Shown one piece after another: positions 23,696-30,894 of a stretch of 37,800 nt of DNA. Both the position numbers and the translations under genes were made by a program. Positions within the stretch are counted from its first letter, which is position 1. Every line of letters starts with the position of its first letter. The stretch covers positions 1 to 37,800 of the forward strand of contig NZ_JAATEO010000042.1 in the NCBI RefSeq assembly GCF_012034245.1, in the 5' to 3' direction. The notes under the pieces were generated by a model. The model was not told the DNA's origin, searched no databases, and worked only from the letters and a program-made list of their open reading frames with translations. Source of the stretch: Micromonospora thermarum (GTDB lineage Bacteria; Actinomycetota; Actinomycetes; Mycobacteriales; Micromonosporaceae).

Positions 23696-24423
23696 ACACG
23701 TCGGTCAGTGTGAGCCTCCGCGACGTGCACCTCGCGTTCGGCGCGAACCGCGTGCTGCGCGGCGTCGACCTGGACGTGCCGCGCGGGGCGACCGCCTGCG
23801 TGATCGGCCCGTCGGGCTCCGGCAAGTCCACCCTGTTGCGGACGATCAACCGGCTGATCGAGCCGGACCGCGGCGACGTGCTCCTCGACGGCCGCAGCGT
23901 ACTGGGCGACGACCCGGACCGACTGCGGCAGCGGGTCGGCATGGTGTTCCAGCAGTTCAACCTGTTCCCGCACATGAGCGTGCTGCGCAACGTCACCCTC
24001 GCGCTCCGGCGGATCCGAAAGCTGCCCGAGGACGAGGCCGTCGCGGTGGCCCGGCACGAGCTGGACCGGGTGGGGCTCGCCGCCAAGGCGGACGCGCGGC
24101 CGGCACAGCTCTCCGGCGGGCAGCAGCAACGGGTCGCCATCGCCCGCGCGCTCGCGTTGCAGCCGCAGGTGATGCTCTTCGACGAGGCGACCTCGGCGCT
24201 GGACCCCGAGCTGGTCAAGGGTGTCCTGTCGCTGATGGCGGAGCTGTCCGCGGGGGGCATGACGATGGTGGTGGTCACCCACGAGATGGGCTTCGCCCGC
24301 GAGGTGGCCGACACGGTCGCCTTCATGGACCGGGGCGTGGTGCTGGAGGCGGGCGCGCCAGCCGCCGTCTTCGAGGCGGCCGAGCACCCCCGGCTCCGCC
24401 AGTTCCTCTCTCAGGTGCTCTAG
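23692..24423 (+). CDS. Amino-acid ABC transporter ATP-binding protein
   Basis: The 243-residue ATPase has all key motifs: Walker A GPSGSGKST (39-47), Q-loop VFQQFNLFPHMSV (about 85-97), signature LSGGQQQR (140-147), Walker B LFDEATSALDPE (162-173) and the switch His197 in VVTHEMGFA. It belongs to the GlnQ/HisP group and lacks the C-terminal regulatory domain by which MetN senses methionine; the riboswitch would then be the main sulfur control. The start overlaps the permease stop, so translation is coupled. The stop overlaps the end of a minus-strand ORF by four bases. Confidence 0.94.
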   Translation: MNTSVSVSLRDVHLAFGANRVLRGVDLDVPRGATACVIGPSGSGKSTLLRTINRLIEPDRGDVLLDGRSVLGDDPDRLRQRVGMVFQQFNLFPHMSVLRNVTLALRRIRKLPEDEAVAVARHELDRVGLAAKADARPAQLSGGQQQRVAIARALALQPQVMLFDEATSALDPELVKGVLSLMAELSAGGMTMVVVTHEMGFAREVADTVAFMDRGVVLEAGAPAAVFEAAEHPRLRQFLSQVL

Positions 24424-24701
24424 CCTTCGGTGCCCGAGCACGGGCCGTCGTGGTCATTGCGACGCCGGCAGCGGCGGGCGCCGTCGAGCCGGGCGTCACA
24501 CCACACCCGGGTACGGAGGAACTGGCGATTCTCCTCGCTGAGGGTGATCTCCCCGAAGTCGACGGCGGTGACGTGCCAGCACCCGCCCCGGGCCATGCAC
24601 TGAGCCTCGGCGAGGAGCTGACCAGGAACTACAGCGTCCGAGGGGCCGCTCCGACGCAGGAATGAGGCATCTGCGTACCCAACCGGTCGACGGAGTGTCA
24701 C
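24420..24701 (-). CDS. Hypothetical cysteine-containing small protein, start uncertain
   Basis: The reading frame ends in RTRVWCDARLDGARRCRRRNDHDGPC. The C-x(n)-HDGPC ending is like short zinc-type tails in actinobacterial small proteins. The central part ARGGCWHVTAVDFGEITLSEEN also reads as a protein rather than a shadow frame. I do not recognise the family. The far start is a GTG at 24701 without a clear SD, and an internal ATG at 24593 also lacks one, so the N-terminus may be truncated. It ends tail to tail with the ABC ATPase, overlapping by four bases, and lies divergent to the HTH regulator remnant. Base composition here is somewhat less GC-rich than the neighbours. Confidence 0.4.
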   Translation of the reverse strand: MTLRRPVGYADASFLRRSGPSDAVVPGQLLAEAQCMARGGCWHVTAVDFGEITLSEENRQFLRTRVWCDARLDGARRCRRRNDHDGPCSGTEG

Positions 24702-24733
24702 TAAAGTGGCGGGTGGACCGGAGGGACACGTCC

Positions 24734-25574
24734 GTGGCTTCGAAGCGACACCGGCTCTGCCAGCGGCGAAAGGCCCTCGGATACAGCCAGGAGCGCTTGG
24801 CCTTCATCCTTGATGTCGAGCGGTCGACTGTGGTGCGCTGGGAGAATGCCGAGACGGATCCGCAGCCGTGGCATCGGACCCGGATCGCCTCCGCACTCGG
24901 CGTTACGCTCGAACAGCTCGACGACATGCTCGCCGACGTGTCGGTGGCAACGCATCGAGGACAGGCCATGCGAGACGACCGCCGTGATCCCGTTTCCGCC
25001 GCCGCCCGGCCCGAGTTGCTGACCGATCTCCGGACCTTTCTCACCAGCTACTTGACCCCACCCACTCCGAAGAGCCCGTCGGTGGTCGATCTGCGACGGG
25101 CTGTGGGCCGCGTGCACAACCAATACCAACGGGCGAGCTACACGTCGACGGCCCGTCTGCTGCCGCATGTGCTCATCCAGGCGACGGCCTTGGCCGACGG
25201 TGCCACCGGCGCACATCGCGGCACGCGGCTTCGGCCCGACGAACGTCCTCATCCACGCGGTTTCCGCCGCGGTCAGAGCCGGCAACGCAGACCAGGCCCT
25301 GGAGATCGGGGCACGGCTCGACACCTCGCGCCTGCCGACGGTGTTGGTCGGCCGGAGGGCGCAGGTGCACGTCGATTTAGCGGCGGCGGTGCTGCGGTCC
25401 GGCGGCGACAGGTCGATCTCGGTGCTGCACCTGCTCGAAGCCGAACGGGTGGCCGCTGAGTCCGTTCACGCGAACGTCCGTGCTCGCATGCTCCTGCTCG
25501 ACCTCCTGACGAAGGAACGACGAGCGGCGACACCAGGGCTCCGGCCGTTGGCGGAGCGGGCCGGGCTGGCATGA
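24734..25574 (+). pseudogene. XRE-type HTH regulator remnant with internal deletion
   Basis: The GTG at 24734 has GGAGGG upstream. It opens an XRE helix-turn-helix domain: RRKALGYSQERLAFILDVER, STVVRWENAETDPQPWHRTR and LGVTLEQLDDML. A linker and the start of a helical repeat domain follow (VVDLRRAVGRVHNQYQRASY, LLPHVLIQATALAD). Around 25205-25227 the frame changes, and sequence typical of the far C-terminus follows in another frame: RGFGPTNVLIHAVSAAVRAG, GRRAQVHVDLAAAVL, LLEAERVAAESVHANVRARM. Intact relatives are about 400 residues, so roughly 120-150 residues of the repeat domain are missing at the junction. The stop overlaps the flavoprotein start by ATGA, the usual pairing for this regulator type. 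Confidence 0.75.
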
Positions 25575-26065
25575 GCCAACGAGGCGTGCTGGCCCTGGTC
25601 GTCTGCGCCGCTCCCCCGGTGTTGCGGATCGATGAGCTGGTCGGGTCCCTACAGGAGGACGGCTGGACAGTGTGCCTTACCGCCACACCGACCGCCGCGA
25701 CCTGGATCAATCGAGAGGCACTGGCGCAGCAGACCGGCTACCCGGTTCGGGTGGAATGGCGCATGCCCGGCGACCCCGAGCCGCATCCGCCGGCCACCGC
25801 CGTCGCCGTGGTGCCGGCGACGTTCAACGTCATCAACAAGTGGGCTCAGGGAATCAACGACACCCTCGCTCGCGGCATCCTCAACGAAGCGCTCGGCGGC
25901 GACATCACGGTGTACGCGTTCCCGAACGTCAAGGCACAACTCGCCGCGCATCCGAGCTACGACCGGCACCTGCGGCTGCTCCAAGACGCGGGCGTCGTCA
26001 TTGCCCCACTTCCTGCCGAGCTGAGTTGGCGAACTGTCGTCGACCGGCTCGGCACGCAGGTATAG
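25571..26065 (+). CDS. Flavoprotein (PPC decarboxylase-like fold), partner of the HTH gene
   Basis: The 164-residue protein belongs to the flavoprotein family with the HFCD fold, which includes phosphopantothenoylcysteine decarboxylase and lantibiotic EpiD. Landmarks are ALVVCAAPPVLRIDELVGSL at the start, VCLTATPTAATWIN, the substrate-recognition stretch AVVPATFNVINKWAQGINDT (PATFNxxNK) and the C-terminal LLQDAGVVIAPLP. A helix-turn-helix gene ending directly at its start, as here, is a frequent pair in Streptomyces and Micromonospora. What the pair senses or makes is unknown. The flavoprotein looks complete although its partner is broken. Confidence 0.85.
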   Translation: MSQRGVLALVVCAAPPVLRIDELVGSLQEDGWTVCLTATPTAATWINREALAQQTGYPVRVEWRMPGDPEPHPPATAVAVVPATFNVINKWAQGINDTLARGILNEALGGDITVYAFPNVKAQLAAHPSYDRHLRLLQDAGVVIAPLPAELSWRTVVDRLGTQV

Positions 26066-26220
26066 CTGCCCGGCTACGGCGCTCAGCGCACCCGCGATGG
26101 ACCCCGACCTCTAGCGCGACCACCCTCCTTGGCAATATTCTCCACCTCACGCCCGGCCTCTGGAGCTGGTTTTCATGCGGCTCACTCCCACCCCCGCGTG
26201 CCGGGCGCGGAGGAGATGCC

Positions 26221-27357
26221 ATGCACGTCGAGCAGAGCGAACTGGACCGACGCACGCTGCTGCGGGCCGGCCTCGGCGCCGCAACCGTGGCGGTCGTCGG
26301 CAGTGAACTCGCCTTCCCGGCCACCGCCCACGCCGACCCGGGCGCCGACCTGGACTGGATCTACAGCTGCGACGAGTGGGGCGCGCGGCCGCCCAAGGAC
26401 CCCCTGGTGGTCAGCGCGATCCCGACCAACAAGATCATCGTGCACCACATGGCGTTCCCGAACGTCACCGACTACAGCGAGGCGCAGGCCATCAAGCTGG
26501 CCCGCGACTGCCAGAACCTGCACATCGACGGCAACGGCTGGTCCGACACCGGCCAGCACTTCACCGTCAGCCGCGGCGGGTACGTCCTCGAAGGACGGCG
26601 GGGCAGCCTGGAACGGCTCCAGGCCGGCGACCGGCAGATGGTCTCCGCCCACTGCCCGGGCGAGAACGGCCGCTCCATCGGCATCGAGAACGAGGGCACG
26701 TACGTCACCGAGACGCCGCCCGAGGCGCTGCTCGACTCGCTGGTCAAGCTCTGCACGACCATCTGCCGGCAGTACGGGCTGCACGCACACGACATCTTCG
26801 GCCACTGGGACTTCCGGAACACGCTCTGCCCCGGCGCCGCCTTCTACCGCCAGTTCCCGATGCTGCGCCGCCGGGTCTTCGCCGAGCTCGGCACCGCCCT
26901 CGCCGACGTGCCGGCCCGCCGCTGGCCGGACCTGTGGCGGTTCGTCGGATCGCCGTCGGTGCGCGCGGTGCAGTACCTGCTCGCCCACCACGGGTACGCG
27001 GTGACCCCGACCAGCGTCTTCGACGCGGCCACCGTCGCCGCCGTTCAGGACTGGCAGGCCCGAAACGGCATCCCGGTCGACGTCGACGCCACCCTCACCA
27101 CGCCCACCTGGGAGACCCTCGCGCCCGAGCTGGACCAGCACGCCTCCGGCCTGCCGGTCGCCGCGGTGCAGTTCATCCTCAACGCCAAGGGCTACGCCGA
27201 GGTCACCGTCACCGGCCAGTACGACCACGCCACCCGCGAGGCCGTCAAGGACGTGCAGGGCCTGCACGGGCTGCCCGACAACGGCAAGGTCAGCACCAGC
27301 ACGTGGTGCGTGCTGGTGGGCGGGGTCGTCCGCCAGTCCTTCCGCACGGACGACTGA
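26221..27357 (+). CDS. Tat-exported N-acetylmuramoyl-L-alanine amidase with two peptidoglycan-binding repeats
   Basis: This enzyme cleaves the bond between N-acetylmuramic acid and the stem peptide. The 378-residue protein has a twin-arginine signal (DRRTLLRAGLGAATVAVVG) cleaved near AHA-DP (about residue 38). A PGRP/amidase_2 domain (about 45-220) has the zinc-type residues His75/76 (IVHHMAF), His195 (FGHWDF) and Cys203 (NTLCPG), and the Glu/Tyr region IGIENEGTYV. Two PG-binding repeats follow (RAVQYLLAHHGYAVTPTSVF and AAVQFILNAKGYAEVTVTGQ). The ATG at 26221 has GGAGGAG upstream. It stands alone, ended by a strong hairpin. Confidence 0.93.
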   Translation: MHVEQSELDRRTLLRAGLGAATVAVVGSELAFPATAHADPGADLDWIYSCDEWGARPPKDPLVVSAIPTNKIIVHHMAFPNVTDYSEAQAIKLARDCQNLHIDGNGWSDTGQHFTVSRGGYVLEGRRGSLERLQAGDRQMVSAHCPGENGRSIGIENEGTYVTETPPEALLDSLVKLCTTICRQYGLHAHDIFGHWDFRNTLCPGAAFYRQFPMLRRRVFAELGTALADVPARRWPDLWRFVGSPSVRAVQYLLAHHGYAVTPTSVFDAATVAAVQDWQARNGIPVDVDATLTTPTWETLAPELDQHASGLPVAAVQFILNAKGYAEVTVTGQYDHATREAVKDVQGLHGLPDNGKVSTSTWCVLVGGVVRQSFRTDD

Positions 27358-27363
27358 GCGAGG

Positions 27364-27407
27364 GTGCCGGCGCGGGGAATGCGGCAGCATCTCCCCCGCG
27401 CCGGCAC
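27364..27407 (+). terminator. Hairpin terminator after the amidase gene
   Basis: A perfect 14-bp stem pairs GTGCCGGCGCGGGG (27364-27377) with CCCCGCGCCGGCAC (27394-27407) around a 16-base loop, seven bases after the amidase stop. No U-tract. Confidence 0.8.
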
Positions 27408-27488
27408 GGAACTCACGTCCGTCCGCCTCGTTGGTCACCCTGCCACCCCTCTGCGACGATGGCGCGGAGGCCGACGAAGGAGGACGCG

Positions 27489-27902
27489 GTGCAGACGCAG
27501 CTCAACCCGTACCTGAACTTCCCCGGCAACGCCCGGGACGCGATGGAGCTCTACCACTCGGTCTTCGGTGGTGACCTCACGGTGGCCACCTTCGGAGAGT
27601 TCGGCGAGAACGACCCGACAATCGCCGACAAGGTCATGCACGCCCTGCTGCGCTCCCCCGGCGGCCTGGTGCTGATGGCCTCCGACCTGGCGCCCGGCAT
27701 GGAGCACCAGCCCGGCACCAACATCTCGATCAGCCTGAGCGGCGACGACGCCGACGAGTTGCGCGGCTACTGGGACAAGCTGTCCGCGAGCGGCTCCGTC
27801 GTCATGCCGCTGGAGAAGCAGATGTGGGGCGACGAGTTCGGCATGTGCGTCGACCGGTTCGGCATCCAGTGGATGGTCAACATCACCGCGCCGACGTCCT
27901 GA
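27489..27902 (+). CDS. PhnB-like VOC family protein
   Basis: The 137-residue protein has the PhnB/3-demethylubiquinone-methyltransferase-like VOC fold: LNPYLNFPGNARDAMELYHSVFGG at the start, the central VMHALLRSPGGLVLMASDL and the C-terminal MWGDEFGMCVDRFGIQWMVN. No catalytic role is established for the group. The GTG at 27489 with GGAGG six bases upstream is clear. It lies between the amidase terminator and the flavoprotein gene and shows no functional link to either. Confidence 0.9.
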   Translation: MQTQLNPYLNFPGNARDAMELYHSVFGGDLTVATFGEFGENDPTIADKVMHALLRSPGGLVLMASDLAPGMEHQPGTNISISLSGDDADELRGYWDKLSASGSVVMPLEKQMWGDEFGMCVDRFGIQWMVNITAPTS

Positions 27903-27950
27903 CCCACCGGCCGCGTTTGGCGTAGCGGCGGGGCGGAGAACAACAGGGGC

Positions 27951-29525
27951 ATGAGCTGGGCCAACCGAGCCGTGCCCGCCGCCGTCGCCGCCGTCGCGGC
28001 CCTCGCCGTACGCGACCTGCTCCAACGCGACCACGCCCTGCTGCGCAACTTCCCGGTCCTCGGCCGCGCCCGGTACCTGCTGGAGTCGATCGGGCCCGAG
28101 CTGCGCCAGTACATCGTCGCCGGCAACAACGAGGAGCGGCCGTTCACCCGCGACCAGCGGCGCTGGGTGTACGCGTCGGCGAAGGAGGAGAACAACTACT
28201 TCGGGTTCGGCACCGACAACGACATCGAGTACACGCCGGGGTACCCGATCATCAAACACCGCACGTTCGGCCGGGCGGTGCCGCCGTCGTCCCCCGGCGC
28301 CGGGCACGACGTCACGCTTCCCTGCGCGAAGGTGCTCGGCGCCGCCCGGGGCCGGGCCCGCGCGTTCCGTCCGGAGTCGGTGGTCAACATCTCCGGCATG
28401 AGCTTCGGCTCGCTCTCCGGCAACGCCGTCGAGGCGCTGAACCGGGGCGCGGCCCTGGCCCGCTGCCTGCACAACACCGGCGAGGGCGGGCTGTCGCCGT
28501 ACCACCGCAACGGCGGCGACCTGGTCTTCCAGATCGGCACCGCGTACTTCGGCTGCCGGGACGAGCACGGCCGGTTCAGCCTCGAACGGCTCAAGGACCT
28601 GGTCGCCGGCGCGCCGGTGAGGGCGCTGGAGATCAAGCTCAGCCAGGGCGCGAAGCCGAGCCTCGGCGGCCTGCTGCCGGCGGCGAAGGTGTCCGCCGAG
28701 ATCGCCGCGACCCGCGGGATCCCCCAGGGCCGGGACTGCGTCAGCCCCTCGCGGCACGCCGAGTTCTCCGACTGCGACAGCCTCCTGGACTGGGTGGAAC
28801 TGCTCGCCGCCGAGACCGGCCTGCCGGTCGGCATCAAGTCCGCCGTCGGCGACCTCGGCTTCTGGGAGGAGCTGGCCACGCTGATGCGCGACACCGGCCG
28901 CGGCGTGGACTTCGTGACGGTCGACGGCGGGGAGGGCGGTACCGGCGCCGCGCCGCTGATCTTCACCGACTCGGTGTCGCTGCCGTTCCAGCAGGGCTTC
29001 TCGCGGGTCTACCGGGTCTTCGCCGAGCACAACCTGCACGAGCAGGTCGTCTTCGTCGGCGCGGGCAAGCTCGGCCTGCCGGACAACGCCGTGGTGGCGT
29101 TCGCCCTCGGCGCCGACATGGTAAACGTCGGCCGGGAGGCGATGCTGGCCATCGGCTGCATCCAGGCCCAGAAGTGCCACACCGACACCTGCCCCACCGG
29201 GGTCGCCACGCAGAACGCGTGGCTGGCGCGGGGTCTCGACCCCGCCCGCAAGTCGGTGCGGGCCGCCAACTACATCCGGACGCTGCGGCGCGACCTGATG
29301 AAGGTCGCCGAGGCGTGCGGCGTCGAGCATCCCGGGCTGATCGACACGGGCTCGGTCGAGGTCCTCGACGGCCGTACCGGCTCCACCCCGCTGGACCAGG
29401 TGTACGGGTACCGCCCCGGATGGGGGCTCCCGTCCGCCGCCGACCGGGCCGAGATCGTCCGGCTGATGACGGCCGAGGCGCCGCAGGGAGGCAGCGCACC
29501 CCCCTCCCCGACCGCCGTGGGCTGA
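27951..29525 (+). CDS. FMN-binding glutamate synthase family protein, membrane-anchored
   Basis: The 524-residue protein is the GltS central/FMN domain without the glutamine amidotransferase part. It starts with a short hydrophobic helix (about 7-20) that may tether it to the membrane. Core motifs include VNISGMSFGSLSGNAVEALN, HNTGEGGLSPYH, IKLSQGAKPSLGGLLP, VDFVTVDGGEGGTGAAPLIF and the 3Fe-4S cluster motif CIQAQKCHTDTCPTGVATQ. All the Cys needed for the iron-sulfur cluster are visible. Stand-alone members are common in actinobacteria and other bacteria, but their electron donor and substrate are not known. No gltD-like partner is nearby. The start is uncertain: the ATG at 27951 has only AGGGG directly before it. 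Confidence 0.9.
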   Translation: MSWANRAVPAAVAAVAALAVRDLLQRDHALLRNFPVLGRARYLLESIGPELRQYIVAGNNEERPFTRDQRRWVYASAKEENNYFGFGTDNDIEYTPGYPIIKHRTFGRAVPPSSPGAGHDVTLPCAKVLGAARGRARAFRPESVVNISGMSFGSLSGNAVEALNRGAALARCLHNTGEGGLSPYHRNGGDLVFQIGTAYFGCRDEHGRFSLERLKDLVAGAPVRALEIKLSQGAKPSLGGLLPAAKVSAEIAATRGIPQGRDCVSPSRHAEFSDCDSLLDWVELLAAETGLPVGIKSAVGDLGFWEELATLMRDTGRGVDFVTVDGGEGGTGAAPLIFTDSVSLPFQQGFSRVYRVFAEHNLHEQVVFVGAGKLGLPDNAVVAFALGADMVNVGREAMLAIGCIQAQKCHTDTCPTGVATQNAWLARGLDPARKSVRAANYIRTLRRDLMKVAEACGVEHPGLIDTGSVEVLDGRTGSTPLDQVYGYRPGWGLPSAADRAEIVRLMTAEAPQGGSAPPSPTAVG

Positions 29526-29574
29526 CCACGAAATATCGCGGGTGCCGTCGGCCGGTCCCGCGTACGGTGGCGCG

Positions 29575-29790
29575 GTGCTGATCCGACGTGAGTCCCCCGC
29601 CGACATCGCCGCCATTCACGCCGTGCACGCGGCAGCGTTCGCGGACGCGCAGCGGCCGGACGCCGTACCGGTGGAGGCCGACCTCGTCGACGCGCTGCGC
29701 GCCGACGCCGGCTGGCTGCCGGCGCTCTCCCTGGTCGCGGTGGTCGACAAGGGCGAGTTCGCGTACGCCCGGCCGTTCCAGGACCTCTGA
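29575..29790 (+). pseudogene. GNAT acetyltransferase remnant, central part deleted in frame
   Basis: The 71-codon frame begins with the GNAT N-terminus VLIRRESPADIAAIHAVHAA, then ADLVDALRADAGWLPALSLVAV. It then jumps straight to VDKGEFAYARPFQDL, which resembles the last strand of this N-acetyltransferase group (x-F-x-Y-x-x-P-F). The acetyl-CoA loop (RxxGxG/A) and all strands between are absent, roughly 90-100 residues. The junction keeps the frame, so a short protein could still be made but could not bind acetyl-CoA. The GTG at 29575 is the likely original start; the SD is poor. Neighbouring genes are intact. Confidence 0.7.
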
Positions 29791-29838
29791 GCACCGGCGA
29801 GCCTTTCCCGCGGATCGGCACTCGGGCATGCTTGGTGG

Positions 29839-30210
29839 ATGGGAGAGGTGCTGCCACTGCCGAGCGTCGGTGACCTGTTCGCCGACATCCGCGGCGACGA
29901 CCGGACGATGCGGGTCAGCTGGCACCCGGAGCGGGGTGCGGTGGTGCTGTCCCTGTGGGCGGGCGCGGTCTGTCGTGGCTCCTTCCGGATGTCCACCGAG
30001 GACGTGCCGAGGCGGCTGTCGCTGCTCGCCGACATCGCCGAGGCCGTCCCGCCCGCCCCGCAGCCGGGCGACCCCGTGGCGCCGTCAACCGGCACCCGGG
30101 CGACCGATGTCACCGTGGGCACCCCGTCGGAGGTCGAGCAGACCGGCGACCTCCCCGGCGCCGCCCACCGCAGCCTGCGGCCGATCGTGCCGGTGCCGCG
30201 CGTCGCCTGA
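29839..30210 (+). CDS. Conserved hypothetical protein (Micromonospora-type)
   Basis: The 123-residue protein starts MGEVLPLPSVGDLFADIRGD and has a compact first half with alternating strands (MRVSWHPERGAVVLSLWAGA, CRGSFRMSTEDVPRRLSLL). A disordered Pro/Thr/Ala-rich second half follows. It recalls a short hypothetical common in Micromonosporaceae whose first half is conserved and second half variable; no function is known. The single Cys and the absence of a signal peptide point to a cytosolic protein. It stands alone between the GNAT remnant and the SRPBCC gene. Confidence 0.7.
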   Translation: MGEVLPLPSVGDLFADIRGDDRTMRVSWHPERGAVVLSLWAGAVCRGSFRMSTEDVPRRLSLLADIAEAVPPAPQPGDPVAPSTGTRATDVTVGTPSEVEQTGDLPGAAHRSLRPIVPVPRVA

Positions 30211-30388
30211 GACGTACGGCATCGCCGGCCGGTCCGCCATGTAGCGTGCTCGTGGCCGCGGTCGCCGAGCCACCGGTGACGGTGGTGGTTGTCGCGGACC
30301 GGGCCAACACCCGCCGGGTCGCTTGCGAGACTTGCCGGGACGACGCGACGGCGACCGGGCGTCGACCGGGGCATCTGCGGGAGGATTC

Positions 30389-30835
30389 GTGGCGGTGGAC
30401 GTGGTGTCGGAGGTCGTGATCGACCGCCCGGTTGCCGAGGTGGCGGCGTTCGCGGGCGACCCGACCAACGCTCCGGCCTGGTACGTGAACATCGAGTCCG
30501 TGGAGTGGCGGACGCCCCCGCCGCTGCGGGTCGGCTCCCGCGTGGCGTTCGTGGCGCACTTCCTCGGCCGCCGGCTCGCCTACACGTACGAGATCGTCGA
30601 GTCGGTGCCCGGCGATCGGCTGGTGATGCGGACGGCGGAGGGCCCGTTCCCGATGGAGACCACCTACCGCTGGGAGCCGCTGGACGCCGGACGCACCCGG
30701 ATGACGCTCCGCAACCGGGGCGAGCCGAGCGGCTTCGCGTCGATCGCCGCCCCGGTGCTGGCCGGGGCGATGCGCCGTGCCAACCGCAAGGACCTGACGC
30801 GGCTCAAGGGCCTGCTGGAACGCCCGGAGAGCTGA
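30389..30835 (+). CDS. SRPBCC family protein
   Basis: The 148-residue protein has a START/SRPBCC-like hydrophobic-cavity fold: VVSEVVIDRPVAEVAAFAGD, YVNIESVEWRTPPPLRVGSR, LGRRLAYTYEIVESVPGDRL, TTYRWEPLDAGRTRMTLRNR and a long C-terminal helix AMRRANRKDLTRLKGLL. Members of this group are often labelled polyketide cyclase-like, but no substrate is supported. The GTG at 30389 is chosen with GGGAGG four bases upstream; a GTG six bases on is equally possible. It ends 59 bases before the dinB start. Confidence 0.85.
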   Translation: MAVDVVSEVVIDRPVAEVAAFAGDPTNAPAWYVNIESVEWRTPPPLRVGSRVAFVAHFLGRRLAYTYEIVESVPGDRLVMRTAEGPFPMETTYRWEPLDAGRTRMTLRNRGEPSGFASIAAPVLAGAMRRANRKDLTRLKGLLERPES

Positions 30836-30868
30836 GGGCCCCCCGTTCCGGCAGGTCGGTGCGCGATT

Positions 30869-30884
30869 TCGAACACGTGTGCGA
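30869..30884 (+). promoter_or_regulatory. LexA (SOS) box upstream of dinB
   Basis: TCGAACacgtGTGCGA matches the actinobacterial LexA consensus TCGAAC-N4-GTTCGA at 11 of 12 defined bases (G for T at the third base of the right half). It lies 10 bases before the GTG at 30895, where bound LexA would block transcription of the translesion polymerase until DNA damage. Confidence 0.75.
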
Positions 30885-30894
30885 ACATGGGTCG

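Noticed and set aside
27435..29615. Minus-strand frame of 726 codons opposite the glutamate-synthase-like gene
   Set aside because: The plus-strand gene has all FMN and 3Fe-4S motifs. The minus frame is R/A/G/D-rich and motif-free.
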